From: Pseudomonas sp. Irchel 3E13
Lineage (GTDB): Bacteria; Pseudomonadota; Gammaproteobacteria; Pseudomonadales; Pseudomonadaceae
Assembly: GCF_900187455.1 (NCBI RefSeq)
Contig: NZ_FYDX01000001.1
Location: forward strand, 248,001-312,000
Direction of reading: 5' to 3'
Length of the DNA: 64,000 bases
Positions 46,320 through 54,265 of the stretch are shown piece by piece. Position numbers and translations under genes: made by a program. The notes under the pieces are model-generated. The model searched no databases. It worked only from the letters and a program-made list of their open reading frames with translations, and was not told the origin of the DNA. Positions within the stretch are counted from its first letter, which is position 1. Every line of letters starts with the position of its first letter.

Positions 46320-47883
46320 GGTTCAACCACAGGCTGTCAAAGCGCCAGGAGGCAAAGGTGGTCTGTTCGCCGTGCAGGCCGCCGACCTTGTTCGAGGCGG
46401 CATCGAGCACGTCACTGAAGCCCCAGATCAGCAGGCCGCCGCGCTGGTGCTGGATGGTCTGCGCTTCGTGCACCAGCTCGCGGCGCTTGGCCAGGTCGGG
46501 CTGGCCGAGGGCCTGGGTGAACAATTGCGAGAAGCGCTCGTCGCGGAAGTTGCTGCGGTTGTAGATCGCCAGCGGCGCGTCGTTGTGCAGGCCGGTGGCG
46601 AGGAAGCCGCGCGCCGGGGTGGAGCCCGGCGACATCAGCCACTGCTCTTTCTGCGGACCGTTGAACACCGAGCCGTCCACCGGCGTGACCTTGATTTCCA
46701 CCCCGGCCTTCTTCGCTTGTTGGGCGAACACCAGCGCGGCATTGACCTCGTTGGCGGTGGTGGTCAGTTCCAGGCGCAGGTCGCTGACGCCGGCCTGGCG
46801 CAGCAGCGAACGGGCCTGTTCCAGGTCATAGGGGCGCTGGGCGATGGCGTGGTTGTAGGTCGGGTCGTTGGGCGAATACAGGTCGTTGGCGACCCGGCCG
46901 AAACCGTTGAGGCCACGGTCTACCAGCTCTTGGCGGTCGGCCAGCAAGCGGAAGGCCTGGCGCACGCGCTCGTCCTGGAACGGTGCCTTGGCGGTGTTGA
47001 GGTTGAAACCGGTGAACGAGGTGGTCGGCGAGACCACCAGTTGCAGGCGCGGGTCGGCCTTGAGCAAGGCGCTGTGCTCGGCCTGCACGCCACTGGCGAC
47101 GTCGATCTGCCCGGCACGCAGGGCCGCGACCCGCGACACCTGGTCCTTGAATTCGATGATTTCCAGCTCGTCAGCGTAAGGCTGGTTGGGCTTGAAGTAG
47201 TTTTCGAAACGGGTGAACAGCGCGCGCTGGCCCGGCACGAAGCGCTTCAGGCGATACGGCCCGGCGCCCACCGGGTTGTTCGGGTCGTAGTCGGTCGGCA
47301 CGATGCCGCCGAAGGCGATCAGGGTTTCGTCCAGCGGGAAGAAGCTGCGGCCTTCCTTGAAGCGGATTTCGATGGTGCGCTCGTCCAGCTTGCGCAGGGC
47401 CTGGCGGTCGATGGCGCCGACCAGCCCGGCGTACGGCGAGGCCAGCTTCGGGTCGGTCAGGCGCAGGATCGAGAACAGCATGTCATCGGCGGTGATGGTC
47501 TTGCCGTGATGGAATTCCAGGCCCGGACGGATGCGGATGGTCCAGGCCGTGGCGTCGGCGTTGGGCTCGGCGAACTCGGCCAGGCCCAGGCGGGTGCTGA
47601 CGTCGTCGTTCCATTCCCAGAATTTGCTGTACAGCGCCCAGCCGCGAATGATCCCGCCGCCGGACGGCTTGTGCGCGTCGAGGTTGCCGGCCTGGTCGCC
47701 GTCGATGATGCCGACGCGCAGCCGTCCGCCACGCACCGGGGTGCTGGCGATGGCCTTGGCGCCGGCCACGGCGGCGGGTTCACCGCCTCCGCAGCCGGTC
47801 AGCAGGCTGGAGCCGAGGAGCAGGCCGCCACCGATGGTCAGGCTGTTGCCGAGGAAGATCCGGCGGGAAAATTCGTTGGGCAT
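46312..47883 (-). CDS. Extracellular solute-binding protein family 5, Tat-type lipoprotein
   Basis: 523 aa. The N-terminus has a twin-arginine motif (SRRIFLG) and a lipobox (LLTGC), so it is probably exported folded and lipid-anchored. The body matches family 5 binding proteins: WTIRIRPGLEFHHGKTITADDM and NPVGAGPYRLKRF. These bind peptides or nickel-like cargo; in this operon the cargo is likely an organosulfur compound (inference). It contains only three Met and a single Cys, the lipobox one. Confidence 0.85.
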   Translation of the reverse strand: MPNEFSRRIFLGNSLTIGGGLLLGSSLLTGCGGGEPAAVAGAKAIASTPVRGGRLRVGIIDGDQAGNLDAHKPSGGGIIRGWALYSKFWEWNDDVSTRLGLAEFAEPNADATAWTIRIRPGLEFHHGKTITADDMLFSILRLTDPKLASPYAGLVGAIDRQALRKLDERTIEIRFKEGRSFFPLDETLIAFGGIVPTDYDPNNPVGAGPYRLKRFVPGQRALFTRFENYFKPNQPYADELEIIEFKDQVSRVAALRAGQIDVASGVQAEHSALLKADPRLQLVVSPTTSFTGFNLNTAKAPFQDERVRQAFRLLADRQELVDRGLNGFGRVANDLYSPNDPTYNHAIAQRPYDLEQARSLLRQAGVSDLRLELTTTANEVNAALVFAQQAKKAGVEIKVTPVDGSVFNGPQKEQWLMSPGSTPARGFLATGLHNDAPLAIYNRSNFRDERFSQLFTQALGQPDLAKRRELVHEAQTIQHQRGGLLIWGFSDVLDAASNKVGGLHGEQTTFASWRFDSLWLNHA

Positions 47884-47893
47884 GGGTCATTCC

Positions 47894-49081
47894 TCAGGCC
47901 GGTTGGGCGGCCGTTTCAGCGATGGTGCGGGCGTTGAGGCGCGGGACCTCGAAGCCGTGGTCCAGGTCAAGCAAGGGGAACAGCAGGTCGGCGACCCGGT
48001 GCGCCTCATCGATCAGCGGGAAGCCGGAAAGAATGAAGGCGCTGGTGCCTTGGGCTTCGTATTCGCGAATCCGTTCGGCGACCTGCTCGGCGCTGCCCAC
48101 CAGGTAAGTGCCGGCAGCCGGTCCCAGCAGGTTGAAGCCGAACAGGCTCGGCCCGGTCCAGACGTTGGGGTAGATCTCCAGGTCGCGGGCCTTGGGCAGG
48201 CGGCCTTCGCGGATCGCTTGCAGGTTGGCTTCGATGCGCGGGTCGTCGCTGTGGAAACTGTCCAGGGTCTGGCCCGCCGGCAGTTGCCGTTCGAGGGCGG
48301 CGCGGGTGGTTGCCAGCGAGGTGTTGTCCAACAGTTTCTGGGCGTGGGCCCAGGCTTCTTCCTCGGTCTCGCGGACGATGATCTGGAAGCGCGTGCCGTA
48401 GGTCAGCTCGCGACCGAGCTTGGCCGCTTCGGCACCGACGCGGCGGAACTTGTCGCCCAGCTTCGGCGGGGTGTCGGCGAAGCTCAGGTAGACGTCAAGC
48501 AGTTGCACCGAATGGGCCACGCCCGGGCCGGAGGTGCCGGCGCCCCACAGCGGCACCGACAGGCGCTTCGGCGGATGCCAGCCACCCAGCGGATGCCGCG
48601 CCGCCGCGGCCGGACGCGGCGCCAGCTTGACGTACTGACCGTCGAAACCCTCGGTGCCGCCGGCGTAGATGTTCTGGAAGGCGCGCCAGTATTCCAGGCT
48701 GAACTGGTAGCGCTCGTCGTGCGGATAATGCACGCCGAGGGTCGCCAGGCCAGCGTCGCTGCCGTTGACCACGTTGAACAGCAGGCGACCGCCGGAGAAC
48801 GCGTCGAAGGTCAGCGCCCACTTGGCCAGCACCGCCGGCGAGACTTCGCCGGGATGCTGCGCAACCAGGAAGCGCAGGCGCTCGGTGGCGTCGATCAGCG
48901 AGGCGGCCACGGTCAGGCTTTCATTGGGGCTGGAGCCCAGCAGCGAGCCGTAGTAACCCAGGCGGTCAGCGGCCACCGCCAGTTGCTTGAGGTGGGAGAA
49001 ATCAGTCACCCAGCGGCCCTTTTCTTCCCACGGATACGGGCCATCGGGGCTGGTGAGGTACCAGAGAATCTTTACTGCCAT
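47894..49081 (-). CDS. LLM-class FMNH2-dependent monooxygenase, SsuD-like
   Basis: 395 aa luciferase-fold monooxygenase. YYGSLLGSSPNESLTVAASL, FLVAQHPGEVSPAVLAKWALTFD and LLFNVVNGSDAGL are alkanesulfonate-monooxygenase-like, as is FLEYWRAF-type SLEYWRAFQNIYAGG. The family uses reduced FMN and O2 to split C-S bonds and release sulfite. A flavin reductase partner is not encoded in the window. The protein has no Cys and only the initiator Met. It lies between the class II aldolase and the binding protein. Confidence 0.85.
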   Translation of the reverse strand: MAVKILWYLTSPDGPYPWEEKGRWVTDFSHLKQLAVAADRLGYYGSLLGSSPNESLTVAASLIDATERLRFLVAQHPGEVSPAVLAKWALTFDAFSGGRLLFNVVNGSDAGLATLGVHYPHDERYQFSLEYWRAFQNIYAGGTEGFDGQYVKLAPRPAAAARHPLGGWHPPKRLSVPLWGAGTSGPGVAHSVQLLDVYLSFADTPPKLGDKFRRVGAEAAKLGRELTYGTRFQIIVRETEEEAWAHAQKLLDNTSLATTRAALERQLPAGQTLDSFHSDDPRIEANLQAIREGRLPKARDLEIYPNVWTGPSLFGFNLLGPAAGTYLVGSAEQVAERIREYEAQGTSAFILSGFPLIDEAHRVADLLFPLLDLDHGFEVPRLNARTIAETAAQPA

Positions 49082-49093
49082 GATCGGATGTCC

Positions 49094-49828
49094 TTATGCG
49101 CGCGGGCTGTCGTTCGGTGGAACCAGGCCGAGTTCACGGGCCTGGCCGAGCAGCTTGCTCATGGTCCATTGCTGGGTCAGCACGCCCGGGCCGTAGGCGC
49201 GGGAACCGCCGAGGGCTTCGGCGAGCAGTTGCAGTTGCGCGCCCTCCTCCAGCAGCAGGATGAATTCGGCGGTGGCCTGCAGGCCCTCGGTGCCCCACAC
49301 GGTGGAGCCGCCGTTGGCTTCGAGGATGGCGGTGGTGAACGGGTTTTCGGCGAGGCTGTCGAGGATGAAATCCACTTCGTCCTGACGGCGGTCGATGTAC
49401 ACCGGCAGTTCGCGGGCCAACTGGAAGCGCTGCACCGGCACATAGCTGATCGGCAGCGAACGCTGGGTTTGCGCCCAGGCGCCGAGGTACGGGCTGTGCA
49501 CGTGGGACACGGTGGTGATCTTCGGTTGTTCGATAAACAGGCGGGTGTAGCGGTTGAGGCCGCCCTTGCCCTGGCCGAACACCAGGTTGCCGGCGAAGTC
49601 GGTGACGCTGGCTTTCAGCGGCTGGTCCTTTTTCCACGGGCCCGGGTAGTTCACCGACACCAGCAGGTCGCGGCCCGGCACGCGTTCGATAAAGCCGACG
49701 GTGCCGTTGGCGGTGATGGTGTTGGTTTCGCGGTAGACGCGGAAGGCCTCGCCGGCCAGGTGCGTGACCTGGTCGACGAAGGCTTTCAGTTCGGCATCGA
49801 TCAGGTGTTCAGTGGTCAATACGGTCAT
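49094..49828 (-). CDS. Class II aldolase/adducin-family protein
   Basis: 244 aa. The fold signature is visible: NTITANGTVGFIERVPGRDLLVSVNYPG and VSHVHSPYLGAWAQTQ (the HxH zinc ligands). The usual third His, in the NHG motif, is replaced (EANGGSTVWG), so classical metal-dependent aldolase activity is uncertain. Two Met, no Cys. It sits in the organosulfur operon between the DszB-like gene and the monooxygenase, where a role on a sugar or carbonyl part of the sulfur substrate is possible. Confidence 0.7.
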   Translation of the reverse strand: MTVLTTEHLIDAELKAFVDQVTHLAGEAFRVYRETNTITANGTVGFIERVPGRDLLVSVNYPGPWKKDQPLKASVTDFAGNLVFGQGKGGLNRYTRLFIEQPKITTVSHVHSPYLGAWAQTQRSLPISYVPVQRFQLARELPVYIDRRQDEVDFILDSLAENPFTTAILEANGGSTVWGTEGLQATAEFILLLEEGAQLQLLAEALGGSRAYGPGVLTQQWTMSKLLGQARELGLVPPNDSPRA

Positions 49829-49840
49829 GGTCTTGCTCCT

Positions 49841-50908
49841 TCAGACGCGCTTCGTGCGCTCGGCCAACAGTTCATGGGCAGCTTGCAGTGGACGCGGGTC
49901 GACCCAATCGGCCAGGGCAAAGTCGGCTTCGAGGAAGCCGTGCAGGTTGAGAAAGGTTTTTTGCACATCGAGGAAGGCCAGGCGCTGCTCGGACAGGTCC
50001 GGTTCCAGGGTGGTGTGGAAGTCGCCGCGGTAGGCTTCGTCGACGCCCTCGGCGCCGGCGCGGGTTTCGTCCTGGAGAATGCGCAGCAGGCCTTCGCGGT
50101 TGTCCTTGGCCCATTCGGCGGCGCGCAGGGTCTGGGCGAGGAAACGCACCACCAGGTCGAAGTGGTCGTCCAGCAGGCTCTGGTGCACGGTGATCGGCCG
50201 TGGCGTGCCGTTGTTGATGCGGAAGCGCGGCTCCAGTTGGTCGAGGTCGATGCCCACTTCCAGGCCCAGGCGGCGGGCGGCGTCGGCGGCGGAAGCGCCC
50301 TTGACGTAGACCGCGTCCACTTCGCCGCGCACCAGATAATCCAGGCCCGACCACAGGCGTTGCAGGCCCTGTTCCGGGGTCGGCGCCGCGGCCTGGTCGG
50401 CCAGTGCCACTTCCACCAGGCTGACGTCGTCGAAGCTGAGGCCGGCCGAGCTCAATGCGCCCTTGTAACCGTGCAAGCTCATGGCCCGGGCGATGCTGCC
50501 GGGACGGTTCTCACCCCAGGCCGGCAGGGCCAGGCGCCTGCCCTTGAGGTCGGCGGCGCTGCGGATGCCGGAGCCGGGACGGACCAGGATGGTCTGCCAT
50601 TCCTCGATCCAGGTCAGGCCGATCAGGCGGCTCGGCGAGCCGGCGGCGCGGGCGGCCAGGGCCGGGACGTTGCCGCCCTCGCGAAACAGGCCGGGCAATT
50701 GATGATCGTAGTGGTGATGGCCCAACTGGCGGGCTTCCTGCAGGGTCAGCACCGGCAGGCCTTCGGCGGCGAATTCCTCGCCGAGCCAGCCCAGGGTGTA
50801 GGCGATGCCCGAGGCGGTCGGCACCGGGCAGCGGGTGAACCAGAGTTGCTCCAGGGACGTTGCGGCGGGCAACGGCTGAGTGGAGGCAAGAGCGGCGGCA
50901 AGTGACAT
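49841..50908 (-). CDS. DszB-like desulfinase / sulfonate-binding-type protein with catalytic Cys
   Basis: 355 aa, periplasmic-binding fold, no signal peptide. LWFTRCPVPTASG at residues 22-34, HHHYDHQLPGLFREGG at 64-79 and YRGDFHTTLEPDLSEQ near the C-terminus follow the same order as the 2-hydroxybiphenyl-2-sulfinate desulfinase DszB. DszB uses Cys27, His60 and Arg70 (from memory). Here Cys27, His64 and Arg76 fall at matching places. That Cys is the only one in the protein. Predicted to release sulfite from an aryl or alkyl sulfinate. First gene after the minus-strand sigma-54 promoter. Confidence 0.65.
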   Translation of the reverse strand: MSLAAALASTQPLPAATSLEQLWFTRCPVPTASGIAYTLGWLGEEFAAEGLPVLTLQEARQLGHHHYDHQLPGLFREGGNVPALAARAAGSPSRLIGLTWIEEWQTILVRPGSGIRSAADLKGRRLALPAWGENRPGSIARAMSLHGYKGALSSAGLSFDDVSLVEVALADQAAAPTPEQGLQRLWSGLDYLVRGEVDAVYVKGASAADAARRLGLEVGIDLDQLEPRFRINNGTPRPITVHQSLLDDHFDLVVRFLAQTLRAAEWAKDNREGLLRILQDETRAGAEGVDEAYRGDFHTTLEPDLSEQRLAFLDVQKTFLNLHGFLEADFALADWVDPRPLQAAHELLAERTKRV

Positions 50909-50961
50909 GAACAGACTCCATCAAGCGGATCGAATGGGCCGGGTGGCCTTTGCCAGTGTCA

Positions 50962-50979
50962 TTGCAGCGCCCGTGCCAA
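50962..50979 (-). promoter_or_regulatory. Sigma-54 promoter for the minus-strand organosulfur operon
   Basis: TTGGCACG-GGCG-CTGCAA on the minus strand: GG and GC exactly 10 nt apart, only one mismatch to TGGCACG-N4-TTGCA. The start site would lie about 45 bp before the DszB-like gene. Confidence 0.8.
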
Positions 50980-51063
50980 CTCATCAAACCGTTGATTTCA
51001 TTGGCGTTTACTCATGACACCCAGGACCGACTGCTGATCTGGCAACACCCGCGCAACGGACCT

Positions 51064-51111
51064 GCTGCTGCCTGAGCAACAACCACCCGCCGACTGCTGC
51101 TGGAGCAGCAG
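51064..51111. promoter_or_regulatory. Two palindromic candidate activator sites
   Basis: GCTGCTGCCTGAGCAACA at 51064-51081 and the perfect CTGCTGCT-GG-AGCAGCAG at 51094-51111. They lie 60-130 bp upstream of both divergent sigma-54 promoters, the usual distance for enhancer-binding proteins. The first recurs with one mismatch, inverted, before the third sigma-54 promoter of the locus. Confidence 0.6.
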
Positions 51112-51163
51112 CCGCTCCCGCCACTTTCACTGCAAGCCACGCCGCACAAGGGCTGCGGGCTGA

Positions 51164-51179
51164 TGGCACAGAACCTGCT
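51164..51179 (+). promoter_or_regulatory. Sigma-54 promoter for the plus-strand organosulfur genes
   Basis: TGGCAC-AGAAC-CTGCT: GG at 51165-51166 and GC at 51177-51178, spacing 10 nt, one mismatch to consensus. Located about 40 bp before the DszC/SfnB-like gene. Confidence 0.75.
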
Positions 51180-51217
51180 CCAGTCCACGCACCTGTTCAT
51201 TCAAGGAAGCGTTAATC

Positions 51218-52435
51218 GTGACTACCCTGCCCCGCCGCCTGGAAAGCGAAGCCCAGGCCATTACCGTCGCCCATGAGATCGCCGAGCACATCGCCGCGAT
51301 CGCCGCCGACCCGCAACACAACCGCACCCTGCCGCGCCGCCAGGCCGAACTGCTGTCCGAAAGCGGCCTGACCGCCATCGGCGTGCCGCGTGCCGACGGC
51401 GGCCTCGGCGCCTCGGTGGAAACCATCGTCGAGACCGTGCGGATCATTTCCCGCGCCGACGGCGGCGTCGGCCAGTTGCTGCAAATCCACAACGTCATGC
51501 TGCGTGGCGTGCTCAGCGGCTACCCGGACGAAGTACGCCAGCGCCTGATCAGCGACGTGCTCGCCGGCAAGCGCCTGGGCAATGCCCTGGCCGAGGTTGG
51601 CGGCAAGAACAAGTTCGCCCTGAAGACCCGCGTCGAACGCCGCGAGGACGGTGTGCTGGTGCTCAACGGCAGCAAGTTCTACTCCACCGGTTCGTACCTG
51701 GCCGAGTGGATTTCGCTGACCGCCGCCAGTGACGACGGTGGTGCCGGCGTGCTGCTGCACCGCGACACCCCCGGCCTGACCCTGGTCGACGATTGGGACG
51801 CCTTTGGCCAGCACAACTCGGTGAGCGGCACCGTGCGCTTCGACAATATCGAGCTGGACGAGCGCTACGTGCTGCGCCGCCAGGGCCCGATGAAACGCAC
51901 CGGCCTGACCTTCCCGCAGATCCTCCACGCCGCCATCGACACCGGCATCGCCGCCGGCGCGTTGCAGGCCGGCATCGACTACCTCAACCAGCACGCCCGG
52001 CCGTGGGTCGAGAGCGAGGTCGAACGGGCCAGCGACGAGCCGCACATCATTCGCCAGATCGGCGAATACGCGGTCGCCCTGCGCGCCGCCGAATCGCTGC
52101 TGCGCGACGCCGCGCGGGTGTTCGACGCCCATGAGCGCGACCCGGAAAACAAGGAGCTGCAGGACGAACTCATCCTCAGCGTGGCCACCGCCCGCGCCCA
52201 CTCCGACGGTGCCTCGCTGAAGATTTCCAGCGACATCTTCTCGCTGCTCGGCGCCAGCGCGTCCCTGAGCAAATGGAACCTCGACCGCTTCTGGCGCAAC
52301 GCCCGGGTCCACACCACCCATGACCCGATCCGCTGGCGCCTGCACCACGTCGGCAACTACTACCTCAACGGCGTCGATCCCGGCGAGTACACCGCGATCC
52401 TCACCGCCAAGCAGAAGGCCGGTGCCAGCCGCTGA
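51218..52435 (+). CDS. DszC/SfnB-like acyl-CoA-dehydrogenase-fold monooxygenase
   Basis: 405 aa, GTG start after AAGGAAGC. The acyl-CoA dehydrogenase fold is clear: ADGGVGQLLQIHN, LAEVGGKNKFALKTRVERREDG, NGSKFYSTGS and the C-terminal HTTHDPIRWRLHHVGNYYLNG, a sequence typical of SfnB/DszC sulfur-acquisition flavoenzymes rather than true dehydrogenases. Such enzymes oxygenate sulfur using reduced FMN. It has no Cys and three Met. First gene of the plus-strand operon behind a sigma-54 promoter. Confidence 0.82.
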   Translation: MTTLPRRLESEAQAITVAHEIAEHIAAIAADPQHNRTLPRRQAELLSESGLTAIGVPRADGGLGASVETIVETVRIISRADGGVGQLLQIHNVMLRGVLSGYPDEVRQRLISDVLAGKRLGNALAEVGGKNKFALKTRVERREDGVLVLNGSKFYSTGSYLAEWISLTAASDDGGAGVLLHRDTPGLTLVDDWDAFGQHNSVSGTVRFDNIELDERYVLRRQGPMKRTGLTFPQILHAAIDTGIAAGALQAGIDYLNQHARPWVESEVERASDEPHIIRQIGEYAVALRAAESLLRDAARVFDAHERDPENKELQDELILSVATARAHSDGASLKISSDIFSLLGASASLSKWNLDRFWRNARVHTTHDPIRWRLHHVGNYYLNGVDPGEYTAILTAKQKAGASR

Positions 52436-52498
52436 ACCCATTGCGCGGGCAACCGGTGACGGCACCCGCGCGCTTCTTCATCCTGTTTCGAGCCGTTC

Positions 52499-54265
52499 AT
52501 GAGCCATCGACATCCGCTGCTGCGCAGCCTGGCGATCTACCGCGAGATGCCCTGGCGTTTCGCCCTGGTCGCCGGGCTGTTCGTCTTTATCAACCTGGGC
52601 CTGGTCTGGCAGCAATGGCTGATCGGCCACGCCCTCAACGATGTCACCAATGGCGTCGCTGTACAGCGCCAGGCCGATGGCAGCCTCGACAGCCATGTCG
52701 CCTGGACCTGGTTCTGGCTGATCCTCGCCGTCGCCTTCGGCCGCGCCGTGCTGCAATACGCCGCCGGGCTTGGCTCGCTGATCCTCGGCCAGGCACTGCT
52801 CACGCGCCTGCGCGAGCGCATCCTCGAACAGGTCCTGCGTTTGCACCTGGGCTATCACTGGCAGCACGGCATGGGCGAGATCGTCACCCGCACCACCCGC
52901 GACGCCGACAAGGTCCGCGACGCCCTGGTGAGTTTCTGGCGGCAACTGGTGGAAACCCCGCTGGTGGTGCTGGCCACGGTCGGCCTGCTGGCCTGGTATC
53001 ACCCGCTGCTGGCGGTCGGCCCGTTGCTGCTGACCCTGCTCGGGCTGTACCTGTTCGTGTTGCAGACCGAGCGTCTGGTGGAGCTGGACCGGGCGGTTGG
53101 CGCCGCCTATGACCGGGTCAATCAGGACCTCGCCGAAGGCATCGGCGCGGTGCGGGTGATCAAGTCGTTCGGCCTGCAACAGCAGCGCATCGACGGTTTT
53201 ACCGAACAGGTTCGACAGTTTTCCGGGCTGGCCCGCCAGGCACTGGCCTGGGCCAGTTCGCGGATTCCACTGCCGCAGGCGCTGGTGGCGCTGGGGCATG
53301 TGTGGATCCTGGTGGTCGGCGCGCAACTGGTGGCCGCCAACAAGATCGGCATCGGCGAACTGGTGACCTCGCTGCTGATCGCCACGACGCTGGTGTTCCG
53401 CATCGAAGGCATCGGCCGGGTGATGCAGACCTTCGCCGATGCCCGCGCCTCGGCCGGGCGCATCTGGCAATTGCTGGACGCCCCGACGCAGATCGAAAGC
53501 GGCCCGCGGCGCTTGCCCGAAGGGCCGCTGGGGCTGCAACTGGAAGAGGTCAACGTCAGCGCGCCTGGCAGCGAGCGCGACATTCTGCGCCAGTGCTCAT
53601 TGCTCCTGGCGCCGGGTGAAGTGGTGGCGCTGGTCGGCGCCACCGGCACCGGCAAAAGCCTGCTGGCCAGCCTGCTGCCGCGGTTGACCGACGCCGGCAG
53701 CGGCCGGGTGCTGATCGGCAACCAGGCCGGTGGCTGGCAGGACGTGCGCGCGCTGGACCTGGCCGACCTGCGCCGTCGCGTGCACGTGTTGCCGCAAGAA
53801 AGCTTCCTGTTCGCCGACACCCTGGCCGCCAACCTGCGCCTGAGCGCGCCCGAGGCCAGCGACGCCGAACTGCTGGACGCCCTGCACCGCGCCGCCGCCG
53901 ACGACATTCTCGAACGCCTGCCGCTGGGCCTCGACAGTCCGCTGGGCGACCGTGGCGTCACCCTCTCCGGCGGCCAGCGCCAGCGCCTGTGCCTGGCCCG
54001 CGCGCTGCTCGCCGCGCCGGACCTGCTGTGTCTCGACGACGCCACCAGCGCCCTCGACGCCATCAGCGAACGCCATGTGCTGGACCATCTGCGCCGTCCT
54101 GGCGGCCCGACCCTGCTGCTGATCGCCAGCAAAGCCAGCACCGTGCAGCGCGCCGACCGGGTGTTGCTGCTCGACCAGGGCCGCATCGTCGACAGCGGCC
54201 CGCACGCCGAACTGCAACGCCGCAACCCGGCCTACCGCGACCTGCTGGGGATCGACCATGAGTAA
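52499..54265 (+). CDS. ABC exporter half-transporter with degenerate ATPase site
   Basis: 588 aa: membrane domain (about residues 15-325, six helices) and nucleotide-binding domain. Walker A VGATGTGKSLLA and signature LSGGQRQR are normal. Walker B reads LLCLDDATSALD, with Asp for the catalytic Glu, and the H-loop reads IASKAST, with no His. This marks it as the non-catalytic half of a heterodimer. It overlaps the next exporter gene by 8 bp. Confidence 0.9.
   Translation: MSHRHPLLRSLAIYREMPWRFALVAGLFVFINLGLVWQQWLIGHALNDVTNGVAVQRQADGSLDSHVAWTWFWLILAVAFGRAVLQYAAGLGSLILGQALLTRLRERILEQVLRLHLGYHWQHGMGEIVTRTTRDADKVRDALVSFWRQLVETPLVVLATVGLLAWYHPLLAVGPLLLTLLGLYLFVLQTERLVELDRAVGAAYDRVNQDLAEGIGAVRVIKSFGLQQQRIDGFTEQVRQFSGLARQALAWASSRIPLPQALVALGHVWILVVGAQLVAANKIGIGELVTSLLIATTLVFRIEGIGRVMQTFADARASAGRIWQLLDAPTQIESGPRRLPEGPLGLQLEEVNVSAPGSERDILRQCSLLLAPGEVVALVGATGTGKSLLASLLPRLTDAGSGRVLIGNQAGGWQDVRALDLADLRRRVHVLPQESFLFADTLAANLRLSAPEASDAELLDALHRAAADDILERLPLGLDSPLGDRGVTLSGGQRQRLCLARALLAAPDLLCLDDATSALDAISERHVLDHLRRPGGPTLLLIASKASTVQRADRVLLLDQGRIVDSGPHAELQRRNPAYRDLLGIDHE

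Larger units (their letters stand above)
50909..51217. other. Divergent control region of the organosulfur locus
   Basis: 309 bp between two divergent operons. It holds a sigma-54 promoter facing each way and two palindromic sites between them (51064-51111). No gene is present. It is detailed in the separate site entries. Confidence 0.7.

Noticed and set aside
47531..50905. An open plus-strand frame of over 1100 codons opposite the organosulfur operon
   Set aside because: Shadow of four well-supported minus-strand genes; low-complexity translation, no ribosome site.
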